This document shows, piece after piece, positions 1 to 9,690 of a DNA stretch of 64,000 nucleotides. The notes below the pieces were generated by a model, which made no database searches, had not been told where the DNA came from, and saw nothing but the letters and a program-made list of their open reading frames with translations. Numbering within the stretch: position 1 is the stretch's first letter; the number at the start of each line of letters is the position of its first letter. The position numbers were made by a program, and so were the translations under genes. Origin of the DNA: Lithobates sylvaticus (lineage: Eukaryota; Chordata; Amphibia; Anura; Ranidae); NCBI GenBank assembly GCA_028564925.1, contig CM053028.1, forward strand, positions 366,959,012 through 367,023,011, written 5' to 3'.

Positions 1-2799
1 GGATAAGAAGTGTTTAGTAATAGGGTTATGTAGACCAATGCGATCTTTAGGATGAAGCCATAGAAGGTTTGAGACAGATAAGGGATCACATTCAGTTGCT
101 TCTATTGACACCCACAGAGGGGTTTCTTGTGTTGCATGATATTTTGGTAAGCTTGCAATATGGGCCGCTTTGTAATATAACGCAAAGTTGGGAAAACCCA
201 AGCCACCAGAAGGCTTAGGAAGACATAATGTTTGGGAAGGGATTCGAGGTTTGGAAGATCCCCATACAAATGTCATTACCCTTTTCTGAATTAGTCTAAG
301 AAAGTAGGCTGGGATTGGGATCGGCAGGACTCTAAACAAATATAGTAATTTAGGTAAAATTGTCATTTTTATAGTATTAATTCTACCTAGCCAAGATAAT
401 GGAAGGTGAGACCATTGTTTCATTAAATCAGTCACTCTTCTCAGAGTAGATGGGTAATTGGCTGAAAAGAGATCTGAGATAGAAGCTGTTAGATTGATAC
501 CAAGATATGGGATTGTTTTTTCCGCCCAGGTAAAAGGAAGTGCTGATTTTACCATGTCTTTTTCTCTGTCAGGAAGGGATATATTCAGTGCTAAACATTT
601 TTTGGGGTTAATTGTTAATCCGGATATATTGGCAAACCTATTAAGGATAGGTAATAGATTGGGACCAGAGACTTGGGGGGATGATAAGAATAGTAAAATA
701 TCGTCCGCAAACAAGCAGAGTTTGTGATGGAAGCCTCCTAGTTCTATTCCGGTTATTGTTGGGTCTAATCTAATATATTGTGCAAGGGGTTCTATTAAAA
801 GGGCAAATAAAAGTGGGGAAAGTGGGCATCCCTGACGTGTGCCTCTTTCTATTTTGAAAGAGTCAGATTTATAGCCTGCATATTTTACATATGCTTGAGG
901 TCTATCATAAAGTGCTGATATCCACTTAATGAAGTGGGGTCCAAAACCCCATTTCTGGAGAGTGTGATACAAATAGGGCCAAGAAACCGAATCAAAAGCT
1001 TTCCTGATATCTAGGGAAAGGAAACAAGAGGGAATGCGGCGAGTTTTGGCAATGTGCGCCAAGAGTACTGCTCGACGCACATTGTCACTAGCTTGGCGAG
1101 TAGGCATAAAGCCTACCTGGTCACGATGAATAAGGTTACCTATGATTTTGTTGAGGCGGGATGCCAAAATTTTCGCTAGAATTTTAATGTCAAGGTTTAA
1201 AAGTGAAATGGGGCGGAAATTTGAGCAGGATGTGCTATCAGAATTTGGTTTTGGGATCATGCAGATTATTGCCATTAACGATTCTTGTCTAAATGAGTAT
1301 CCTTCTAATATTGTATTGAAAGCTTTGGTTAGGAGTGGAGAAAGGATCTCTGCAAAAGTATGGTAATATATGGCTGAAAAACCATCTGGGCCTGGCCTTT
1401 TGTTTTGCTTTAGTTCTTTAATAGTTTTTACTACCTCAACCTCTGAAATAGGTTCTTCAAGAAGAGAATTTTGGGTCTGGGTTAGTTCAGGGAGCTTTAA
1501 ATGAGAGTAAAAGACATCGGCTTCAGAAGGATTAAATTCTGTTGTTTCCGAATATAGGGAAGCTAGATGGGATCTAAATTTGTGTACTATTTTAACCGGA
1601 TTACAGGTATAATTATTCTTCGACAATTGGAGTCGGATAGGGTTAGGTTGTTTATGCCTAGAATTAAGAGCACGCGCCAACATGGTGTCCGGTTTGTTAG
1701 ATTTCATAAAAAAGGCGTGTCTAGAACGTCGCAGGGACTTATCCGCGTTTTCTGTGAGAAAGAGATCATATTCTAACCGGGCCTTTTCTAATCTAGTTTT
1801 TGTGGTCGAAGAGGGATTATCTTGGAAATTTACATAGGCAGTGTTATATTCTAAGTCCAATTTGCGTTCGAGAATTTTTCGCTCACGTTTAAACATTGCA
1901 GATTGGCGTTGGAATATTCCGCGTAGTACTGGCTTATGTGCTTCCCAGAGAGTCAGTGTAGAAATTTCAGGGGAGGTATTATGTGTTAGATATTCTTTTA
2001 AGGCTTGGTCAAATATAAGGCAATGAGATGGGTTTTTTAGCAAAATATCAGGGAGGTACCACGATGAGTCGTGTGATTTAGGTATAGTAGACGCTATGGT
2101 AGTGTATACTGCGTTATGGTCTGACCAAGGGATGGGTATAATGTTTGATGAAAGGATCTCTGGTAACATACCAACAGTTAGGAGTATATGGTCGATTCGG
2201 GAAAAGGTTTTATGGGGATGCGAGTAGTAAGTATATTTCCTTTTTGCTGGGTTATGTTCTCTCCAAGAATCAACTAAGTTATATCTCGAGAGAAGTTGTG
2301 AGAAAGATTGCTTGGTTGGGCTTCTCGGTGGAGAGTATGGGGATTTATCTAGAAATGGGAGGAGGACCTGGTTTGAGTCTCCGCACACAATCGTTGTACC
2401 CATCCTGTGCGTGGATACTACTTGTAGAAGGTGAGATAGAAAGAATGTAGGCTGTTTGTTTGGGGCGTAATAGGACACAACTGTAACTGCCGTATCCATA
2501 ATATGTCCTGTGAGAATAATATATCTCCCTTCGGGATCTTTGATTTCTGATTTGAGTATAAATGGGGTAGAGCGGTGAAAAGCTATAAGGGTTCCACGTT
2601 TCTTAGTGGTAGCTGAGGCCGTGAAAATTTGTGGATAAGAGGAGCTCATATATTTGGGTGTGGAGTCTACTGTAAAGTGGGTTTCCTGTAGGCAAACTAT
2701 ATGGGCTTTCTGCGCTTGAAAGAAACGGAACGCTTTAGTGCGTTTTTGCGGCACATTAATTCCCTGTACATTCAGGGAAAGAATGTTTAAGGGTGCCAT
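1..2799 (-). CDS. LINE ORF2: endonuclease-reverse transcriptase (C-terminus beyond window)
   Basis: ORF2 of an L1-type LINE; the protein nicks target DNA and copies its RNA into the nick. I read the frame codon by codon and found no stop in 933 codons. Residues 1-235 form an AP-type endonuclease: LNVQG at 9-13, QETH at 38-41, GDSN at 140-143, SRID near 200 and SDH at 226-228. The reverse transcriptase follows: RPGPDG at 468-473, FRPISLLN near 530, SLDIRKAFD at 595-603 with the first catalytic Asp, and FADD at 697-700. PYLGI and the SWLGRIN and GGLGFPNF thumb motifs come after. Families of this type usually have ORF2 of about 1,250 residues with a C-terminal zinc knuckle, so roughly a quarter lies outside. 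The start ATG (2797-2799) sits in ACCATGG, an ideal Kozak context. Confidence 0.93.
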   Translation of the reverse strand, partial: MAPLNILSLNVQGINVPQKRTKAFRFFQAQKAHIVCLQETHFTVDSTPKYMSSSYPQIFTASATTKKRGTLIAFHRSTPFILKSEIKDPEGRYIILTGHIMDTAVTVVSYYAPNKQPTFFLSHLLQVVSTHRMGTTIVCGDSNQVLLPFLDKSPYSPPRSPTKQSFSQLLSRYNLVDSWREHNPAKRKYTYYSHPHKTFSRIDHILLTVGMLPEILSSNIIPIPWSDHNAVYTTIASTIPKSHDSSWYLPDILLKNPSHCLIFDQALKEYLTHNTSPEISTLTLWEAHKPVLRGIFQRQSAMFKRERKILERKLDLEYNTAYVNFQDNPSSTTKTRLEKARLEYDLFLTENADKSLRRSRHAFFMKSNKPDTMLARALNSRHKQPNPIRLQLSKNNYTCNPVKIVHKFRSHLASLYSETTEFNPSEADVFYSHLKLPELTQTQNSLLEEPISEVEVVKTIKELKQNKRPGPDGFSAIYYHTFAEILSPLLTKAFNTILEGYSFRQESLMAIICMIPKPNSDSTSCSNFRPISLLNLDIKILAKILASRLNKIIGNLIHRDQVGFMPTRQASDNVRRAVLLAHIAKTRRIPSCFLSLDIRKAFDSVSWPYLYHTLQKWGFGPHFIKWISALYDRPQAYVKYAGYKSDSFKIERGTRQGCPLSPLLFALLIEPLAQYIRLDPTITGIELGGFHHKLCLFADDILLFLSSPQVSGPNLLPILNRFANISGLTINPKKCLALNISLPDREKDMVKSALPFTWAEKTIPYLGINLTASISDLFSANYPSTLRRVTDLMKQWSHLPLSWLGRINTIKMTILPKLLYLFRVLPIPIPAYFLRLIQKRVMTFVWGSSKPRIPSQTLCLPKPSGGLGFPNFALYYKAAHIASLPKYHATQETPLWVSIEATECDPLSVSNLLWLHPKDRIGLHNPITKHFLS

Positions 2800-3531
2800 G
2801 GTAGATGATATAAGTGATGCTTCTTACCAGTATGCAAAGGTTTTTGGCTGAATGGATCAATCCAATTAAACGAGAAAAAAGAAAAGATGAAGATGGACCA
2901 GGGAAGAACTGTAAGAAGAGAAAAACATGTAACATAAGTAGTAAGATATAATACTGTAAACATTAGATTATGATAAATATCAAGAATTACCCGTGATGAG
3001 GAAGAAATCTCCCCATCAGGGGAAAAGGGGCCGACCTCAATCGTCCACATAATATTTGTGGGCGAACGAGGGAGGCACATTGGGACACACGAAACTGCCC
3101 GAACAGAGGACAAGCCCTATGAAAAAAAAACATCATCTAGATGTATAGGGATGTAGCCAGCTCGGCTAAATAAAACAATTTTTTTTTTTTTAAATTAAAT
3201 AAAAATAAAAATAATGTCAGGACAAAATCTCTGGTTGATTATACTGGGAGGTAAATAAGATCAGTACTCTGGAGTGTAATATTATAACTTATATTAGGGT
3301 ATAGTTGGGGAAATCCGTGAGAGGATTGTGGGTATAAGGATGGGGAATGGCATAGGAAACTGAAAAAGAAAATAAAAAAAAATGAACAAGTGGACCTATA
3401 ACTACCTGGAGATACAGGCATGTGTTTAAGTAGCACAAACAAAATGATCAGGAAGCGGGATTTAGAAAAAAAAAATTAAAATAAAATATAAACATATATA
3501 CATATATACATATATATATATACACACACAT

Positions 3532-3566
<35 letters not shown>

Positions 3567-4072
3567 CATATATATATATACATATACATATATATACATA
3601 TAAATAAATAAAAAACACTTGGGCTGAGCTATAACTGGTAAAACAGCCTATGTACTGAATACATTTAATACCTTCGCTTAGTAATGTTCAAGCGAGTAAA
3701 AACTAAGTTAGAATACATAAAGAAAATAAAAAAAAAAAATAATAACTGGATTGTGCAGTAAATTTAGATTGATTAAGGAAAAATAGTCAATACCCTTCAA
3801 GGATGGAGCCAATATATATATTAGGGAATGGCCTACCATGTTGAGTGGGTACACAGCACTATCCAGCATTATGTTATGCCTTTATACCTAAGAGGCAGAA
3901 ATTGCATAACATAAGGATAAACCAAATGGTTTATAGGGACCGATTATAAGGACCGATGCTAGATACACTTTCACAGATTTTTCAGCAATGTGACAGACAT
4001 TTAGCGACTACAGTCTGGAAGAGTGGGTGAAGCAATGAGGGGTTCAAAAGAGACTGAGGGTAGGACGAGTGG
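2800..4072 (-). other. Spacer between LINE ORF1 and ORF2
   Basis: A 1,273-base gap separates the ORF1 stop from the ORF2 start. On the sense (minus) strand it is AT-rich with many T tracts. It has two good splice-acceptor-like pyrimidine tracts ending in AG, near 2909 and 3360, and a GTAAGAA donor-like word at about 2821-2827. It also holds a TA/CA microsatellite. Short open frames here (for example 2787-3113 minus) overlap the ORF2 start out of frame and look fortuitous. Mammalian L1 spacers are only tens of bases, so this one is long. How ORF2 is translated across it cannot be told from the sequence. Confidence 0.75.
3487..3609. repeat. TA/CA-rich alternating microsatellite
   Basis: About 120 bases of alternating purine-pyrimidine, mainly (TA)n with runs of CATA and CACA, inside the LINE spacer. 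Such tracts change length easily and can act as a clock between copies of the family. Confidence 0.9.
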
Positions 4073-5143
4073 TCAGTCCATGGAGTTTTCTTGATCCAGC
4101 GGAGGGGGGGCTAACCGGCTTCTCTTGTGAGCATGTTGGTTTTCTATGTGCTCCGGTGATTGAGACGAGCTGTGTGGGGTGGAAGGGGTTGACCTCCTTC
4201 GTGATGAGTTAGAGATGTGTGGATCGTCCACAAGGCGTAGATCTTGTAATACTCGTTGTAATTCTTCTGAGGATCTGCAGGTAAACTTTGAGCCCTGGTA
4301 TGTAAACCGGATGGAAAATGGAAATCCCCATTGATAAGTGATATGATGACTTTGCAGCACTGTCAGTTGAGGTTTCATCGATCGACGTTTAGCGATAGTC
4401 AATTGGGATAAGTCAGTGAATAACTGGTAATCATGACCTTGGAATGTTAGATTGCCTTTAGCTCTGGCTGCAGCCAAAAGTTGCTCTTTTGTGCGATAAT
4501 AGTGGAATTTAGCGATAATATCGCGTGGAGGGCCATCAGTTTTCCTGGGCATGAGGGCACGGTGGACTCTGTCCATTTCCAAGCGATCAATGGGTAGGGC
4601 CGGTTGGAGTTCTTGGAATAAGGCCGTCATGGTTGAATGCAAATCGATCACAGATTCAGGGATACCTCTGATGCGGAGGTTGGAACGTCTGTCTCTGTTC
4701 TCAAAATCTTCTAACTTAGATTGCAGTATTACATTTTCCTCTTTAAGATTTTCTATTTCTGACATATTATTTTGTGCTGAAATTTCCACCTCATCCACTC
4801 TAATTTCTAATGCCGCTGTACGAGCGCCAATTTCTCTAATTTCTTTTGTAAGGCTACTTGTAATATGCTCTGAGGTTTGTTTCAGTGCTCTTTGCAGCAT
4901 ACGTTCAAATTGCTTTAAAGGCACTGGGGAAGCTACAAGTTCATGTGGAGAGTTTTGTGAGGGAAATTGTTCAATATCTGATTCACCAGAAGATTCTGCA
5001 TGTAACAGTGTCTCCTTCTGTGTCTGTGTATTAGAGCGCTCTGAGGTGATGTGTGAGGTAGATGGCGCCATTTTAGCTGCAGCCCGTACCTGAGTCGCCT
5101 TTGAGGAGGTTTTCATCTTATGGCGGCTACCTCCTAGTACCAT
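4073..5143 (-). CDS. LINE ORF1: coiled-coil RNA-binding protein
   Basis: ORF1 of the L1-type LINE, 356 codons from the ATG at 5141-5143. The frame extends five codons further upstream to a TTG, but the ATG has A at -3 and G at +4 and is the likelier start. The N-terminal third is polar and Ser/Thr/Gln-rich. Residues of about 90-150 form a coiled coil with heptad-like Leu, Ile and Val (for example LEIRVDEVEIS and NVILQSKLEDFENR). An RRM-like domain follows, opening with RRSNLRIRGIPE, and then a C-terminal domain with HRAL, DIIAKFHYYRTKE and a Pro/Trp-rich end. That order (coiled coil, RRM, CTD) is the L1 ORF1p (transposase_22) plan, which trimerises and coats the element's RNA. No stops or frameshifts. 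The last 40 residues are basic and Ser-rich. Confidence 0.9.
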   Translation of the reverse strand: MVLGGSRHKMKTSSKATQVRAAAKMAPSTSHITSERSNTQTQKETLLHAESSGESDIEQFPSQNSPHELVASPVPLKQFERMLQRALKQTSEHITSSLTKEIREIGARTAALEIRVDEVEISAQNNMSEIENLKEENVILQSKLEDFENRDRRSNLRIRGIPESVIDLHSTMTALFQELQPALPIDRLEMDRVHRALMPRKTDGPPRDIIAKFHYYRTKEQLLAAARAKGNLTFQGHDYQLFTDLSQLTIAKRRSMKPQLTVLQSHHITYQWGFPFSIRFTYQGSKFTCRSSEELQRVLQDLRLVDDPHISNSSRRRSTPSTPHSSSQSPEHIENQHAHKRSRLAPPPLDQENSMD

Positions 5144-5360
5144 ATTGAGGGTCCCCAATGGAGCTCCGGGTTCACTGGTGAAAGCAGGACACTTTGTAAT
5201 GCTTTAATGTCGGCTGGTTTGCTTTAAAGTACAGCTTCTCCTCTGTCAGGGAGGGAGCTCTAGCAGCGCATAACTGCTCTGTCAGACTCCGCCGTGTGTC
5301 CGTCAATAAACATTTTCCTTTACTGTCTGTCCCTGAGCACCTAGGCAGAGAAAACATTGA
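5144..5360 (-). promoter_or_regulatory. Presumed LINE 5' UTR
   Basis: Sequence just upstream of ORF1 on the minus strand is moderately GC-rich and includes a short open frame ending near 5172. In this family the promoter should lie here, but no TATA box stands out. The left edge is uncertain by 100 bases or so. Confidence 0.4.
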
Positions 5361-5569
5361 CTAATGAATGGTGGGGTCCAAGGGCCACACAGTAAGTGCA
5401 AAAGGGCCACATGTGACCCACATGCCACACATTGGGCACCAGGACTCCTGAATGTACTACTAACAAAGATTAGAGACAAATATATTTTTATTGTACATAA
5501 AAAATAGGATAACAAATTAGGTAAATCCTCATATGCATCTTTTCAGATGATATAGTACAAATTATGCAT
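5361..5569. other. Unassigned junction between two LINE pieces
   Basis: AT-rich sequence between the young LINE leader and the older LINE fragment. Part may be the 3' UTR of the older copy. No gene or clear repeat seen. Confidence 0.4.
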
Positions 5570-6725
5570 CAAGAATAAGTATAACATAATTGTCTGTAGT
5601 ATATCGGTAAAGGTATGTACCCTAGGTAAAATAAGAACATAAACATAGAGTCAAGAGTAAGGAGAACCAAAACCTAGGGTGGCACAGTCGAGTGTGTCGA
5701 GGAGGGAGCGTAAAAAATGGGAAGTAAGAAAAAGTAAAAAAAGGATAGGGGAGAGCAAAAAGATTCTGATGAGGTCGGGGGAAGAAGTTAGAAGAGAATT
5801 TGAGCGAACCTTGGAGGTCTAACCCATAAATAAGCGTGGTGTCATATTAGGTGGCGGTTAATAACATATTTTTCAAGGAATCTGAAGTGGAAAAGTCCAT
5901 CCAGATAAGCCAAAGTACCTTAAGCTTTTCAAACGTGTCGTTATCTAGTGCCAGCATCTCCCCCATCCTCATTATATCATTAACAGTAGAAACCCACAAG
6001 GATAATGGAGGGGTAGTGGTCATTTTCCAGAATACAGGAATCAGTTGTCTGGCAGCTGACAGAAAAAAAGACTGCGTTTCTGAGATACTTTGGAGCCTTG
6101 ACGCATAGATAGTAGTGCCATTGCTGGGGTAGGTGTCAATGACTGACCATAAGGCTATTTTCGCACTGGGGCGCTTTTCAGGCTATTTTGCACAAAAAAT
6201 AGCGATTGTAAAGCGCCTAAAAAGCGCCTCTCAAGCCACCCCAGGGTGAAAGCCCAAGGGCTTTCACACTGGGGCGGAGCGCTTGCAGGACGAGAAAAAA
6301 AATCCTGCAAGCAGCATCTTTGGGGTGTTGCAGGAGCGGTGAATTCACTGCTCCTAAAACGCCCCTGCCATTGAAATCAATGGCCAGCGCTTTGCATGCA
6401 TGTTTAACCCTTTGTTCGGCTGCTAGCAGGGGTTAGAAGTGCCCCGCTAGTGGCCAAAATGCGCCTCAAAAATCCAGTGGCACTTTACCGACGCCCCCCC
6501 CCCCGCAGTGTGAATCTCTTATAGGTCATTGTGTATGGAGAAAACCTGAGACCAAAAGGGCTGAATCTTAGTGTAATCCCACCATTTGTAGAGATATGTC
6601 CCCTCAGCTGTTTCGCACCTCCAACAGGTAGGGGGGACCTACTAACAAAGTTTAGAACCGGACTGCCCACAGCGTCAACTATATACTTGAGCCATGGTAA
6701 TCTTTTCCCCCTCTCTGTTTTATGA
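5570..6725 (-). mobile_element. Older LINE fragment (ORF2 C-terminus and 3' UTR), interrupted
   Basis: On the minus strand, the stretch around 6513-6610 reads CWRCETAEGTYLYKWW and then KIQPFWSQVF, the C-terminal zinc-knuckle region of L1-type ORF2. After a 366-base insertion the reading resumes at about 5860-6100 with AARQLIPVFWKM, LSLWVSTVNDIMRMGEM and LKVLWLIW, the final helical part of the same protein. The frame upstream of the knuckle contains stops, so the copy is dead. The remaining 3' UTR runs towards 5570. It differs in sequence from the open LINE to its left and from the copy at 53.8 kb. Confidence 0.8.
6153..6518. mobile_element. Harbinger-like MITE inside the LINE fragment
   Basis: A 366-base non-coding insert that splits the LINE reading frame. 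Its ends are a degenerate inverted repeat (left GGCTATTTTCGCACTGGGGC, right CCGCAGTGTGAATCTC) with TAA on the left and TTA on the right, as expected for PIF/Harbinger 3-bp TWA targets with one change. Inside are CGCTnn repeats and a C run near 6493-6504. Confidence 0.65.
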
Positions 6726-7700
6726 CTGGCTTAAAAGAAATTAAACAAGCATCTGAGAAACAGAAATATTCAAGATTTTTATTTATTTTTTTAACCAGTG
6801 GAGTCTAACTATAGTCATCTGTGGCTATAGTATTTACTAAAACTATTTGAATGCATCTACATGTATAACAGAATTTGCACATTTCCGATTGAAGTAATTC
6901 AAGAGCCTGTACAAAAATAACATATTGTACCTAATAAATCCTGTTAACAAAACTTAAAGTGGAATTGAAGGCAAAATGTATTTTTTTTCATTTTGGGTAC
7001 CATAAGGGAGGTTTATAGCCTCTGTCTTATTTTTTGCTTCATATCCACAACAGGAAGTGACAGGAAATCCTTCCAAAGTGAGGGAAATCCTTGGTAGTTA
7101 CCAGGGTCACCAGAACTAGTGTACCCATTGGAAGATTTCTCTTCTAATACTGCTCTGGTGATCACTCAAAATGTGGTATAATTTTTCACTTTTAGTGATA
7201 ATGGACCCAGACAGCAATAAAACCTGACAGGTGTTCTAATCCCTCTCTACTCTATCCAAAACAAACAAAAAAGGCCTTTAAGCATACGTTAGGGCTTTGA
7301 TCCAAGATGTTACATTTTTCATGTTCTGGCAAGAGGGATTCCTCCATCCATCTCGTTTGCCTGCTGGTGAAAAAAACTGAAAAAAATGAATCGTTTATGG
7401 ACAGCTTAAGGGTGGTTCTAACTCCTAAACAACTCAATCCCTACAAGCAAGCGTCCCAATCTCAAGAATATCTTTGTCAACTGGGTGAGGATCTAGCTAT
7501 GTAGGGCAGCAGTAGTAATAAGCACTTCCAATTACCAAAATCACCAGGTTTTACAGTTAAAACTCTTTATTGGACAGGTGCCAGGCCTCAAGCCGCAACT
7601 CCAGCAAAAACATATTTTATGTTATTGTGACCACACCAAGAAAGAGAAAATCTCTTGAACAGGGACACAAACAGCAATAAACACCTGACCAAGAGCCTTA
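6726..7700. other. Unassigned DNA with repeat-like segments
   Basis: No gene. The part at 6950-7210 (AAAGTGGAATTGAAGGC and onward) has the look of a dispersed frog repeat, but I cannot define its ends. Confidence 0.4.
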
Positions 7701-8145
7701 TGCCCCGTACACACGAGCGGATTTTCCGTCGGAAAAATCTTGGATGTTTTTTTCAACGGAATTCCGCTCAAGCTTGGCTTGCATACACACGGTCACACAA
7801 AAGTTTGCTGAACTTTCGACCATCAAGAACGCAATGACATACAACACTACGACGAGCCGAGAAAATTAAGTTCAATGCTTCCGAGCATGTGTCAAATTGT
7901 TTCCGAGCATGTCAGGAATTTTGCACATTGGAATTGCTACAGACGATCGGAATTTCCGATCGGAAATTTTTCCGAGCAAAAAATTGAGAACATGCTCTCA
8001 ATATTTTGCTGGCTGGAATTCGGCCAGCAAAAGTCGGATGGAGCATACACACGGTCACATTTTCCGACCAAAAGCTCTCATCGTTCTTTTGCTGGCCAAA
8101 TTTCCGATCGCAATACCCTTCCCCACTCTACTTATAAAAAGAAAA
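7701..8145. mobile_element. CCCCGTACACACG-type MITE, one end clear
   Basis: Begins CCCCGTACACACGAGCGGAT and is full of short inverted words built from TTTCCGATCGGAAA and GTACACACGG. It belongs to the same general type as the elements at 23.4 and 39.2 kb. The right end is not resolved. Confidence 0.6.
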
Positions 8146-8257
8146 CATGTTTTTTTGCTGTCTGAGTAAAAACCTGACAAACACGTCTCACTGTCCAAAC
8201 CTGAAAAGAAAAGGTTATGGTTGGAACAGTGCTTTAAACTTTTTGACAGAAAAAAGA

Positions 8258-8530
8258 AAGAATGGCCCAGCTGATTAGGACCCATAGTTCTCGGTGAGAC
8301 ATCTTCTTGTTTATGGCCACTCCGTGGCAAATATGTAGGCGGGCCAAAGTTACAGTCTTGCATTTTCTACGGGGAATTCTATTCATGCTGTGTTTGCTGT
8401 TGAGCCACTTTGTGATTATTGGATCTGCATTCTAATTACATTCTGGAAGCAGCCTGCTAGTGAAGTTGGAAAAGAAGGAATTGTCCAGATGGGTTAGGAC
8501 CCATCTTTCTCGGTGAGACACCTTACTATT
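8258..8530. repeat. Direct repeat of ~47 bp, 220 bp apart
   Basis: The segment around TTAGGACCCAT and TTCTCGGTGAGACA occurs at 8258-8305 and again at 8478-8525, in the same orientation and with a few differences. Both sit in unassigned repeat-like DNA. Confidence 0.7.
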
Positions 8531-9690
8531 TAAACAAAAAGAGAGGTCTGGTGTCACCAGTAACACACCACCATCCCTATATACAACAAAAGCTACAGAA
8601 ATTTACCCTGGGACTTTGAGTGAGGTGAGCATAGTTTAGCCAATAAACATAACAGAGGTAAATACAATCTGAAATGTATTCAAGAAGGTGCACACATACA
8701 TAATAACATGAATGGATGCCAAGCTGGTGGAATGATACATATAACATAGGTAATACAAGTAAAATGGCAGATAAAATAAAACACAAGCATCTAGTATACC
8801 CGGCATGTTTCGCGAGGCACAGCTCGCTTCCTCAGGGGTGGATGCGTGTGTGATGTATCTAAAATAGAACAAAAAGAATGTATAGCACAATAGTAGTTGT
8901 ATTAGCACATGGTAGAAGGGGCAATGGATAAATGAACCCCGTACTCACCATTTGGCAAAACCAGAATGCTAGATGCACAATTCCCAGAGGGCGGCAGCAA
9001 TATCAGTCTCACCCGGGAGCCGAGGGGGCGGAACCAGGCAGAACCCCACCAGGTGGCAACCGGAGGGCGGACATGGCGAATAATAAAAGGTGTATATTCC
9101 TAGGAGTCTCATTATGTCCAGGTGAATATCAGCTGTAAACATAAATGTGTAGACAGCCTTCACTACATGCAAATCTTAACTCTCCTTATAAAAAGTTGCA
9201 CTTGGCCTCACCTCGCCCCACCTTATTATGTGATAGTGGCCTTGTTGACCAATTGGTAGGCCAAAGTGGGGCAGGTCAAGCTTGACATTTTTATAGTAAA
9301 CGTCAATATTTGATCTGACTGATGACTTTGGCTGCCATTGGCCTTGTTAAAGTTGGAGTAAACTCCCATGCATGAATTTTACCTATAGGTAAGCCTATAA
9401 TAAGGCTTACCTATAGGAACTGTAAATATCTCCTAAACATGCACAGTTTAGGAGGCATTTATTATAGATGCAGCCAGTGATGTCATTGGCGCATGTGCTC
9501 TAAGGAACGGCATACCTGTGCTGTTCCTTCATTTCTGTGCTGTAAACGGTGGCTCCTGCGAGCATGCATGGGAGTGATGTCATCACGGCTCTGTCACTCA
9601 CAGAGCAGGAGTCCGCAAACCCGGTAGGAAGATCGGGTGAGGATGGAAGCACCTTCAATGGTGACAGCGTCCCGCTGGAGGGCCTTGTTC
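8531..9690. other. Unassigned repeat-rich DNA
   Basis: No gene. Contains the GTTTCG...CTTCCTCAGGG module at 8807-8837 and an inverted repeat at about 9388-9420 (CCTATAGGTAAGCC and its complement, short loop). Short open frames on both strands overlap one another and lack any protein signature. Confidence 0.5.

Larger units (their letters stand above)
1..5360 (-). mobile_element. L1-type LINE, 5' part, both ORFs open
   Basis: This is a non-LTR retrotransposon read on the minus strand, entering from the right with a short leader, then ORF1, a 1.27-kb spacer and ORF2. The window ends before the end of ORF2, so the C-terminal part, the 3' UTR and the tail are not seen. ORF1 has no internal stop, and ORF2 has none in the 933 codons visible, which suggests a recent insertion. 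The 5' boundary near 5360 is an estimate: no target-site duplication can be checked because the other end is missing. Assignment to the L1 superfamily (L1 or Tx1 clade) rests on the endonuclease and reverse-transcriptase motifs. The exact clade is not settled. Confidence 0.88.

Noticed and set aside
2787-3113. 108-codon frame just upstream of LINE ORF2
   Set aside because: It overlaps the ORF2 start out of frame, is hydrophobic only because of T-rich DNA, and has no counterpart in known LINEs.
4551-5093. 180-codon open frame on the plus strand
   Set aside because: It is the antisense of LINE ORF1, which has the domain evidence.
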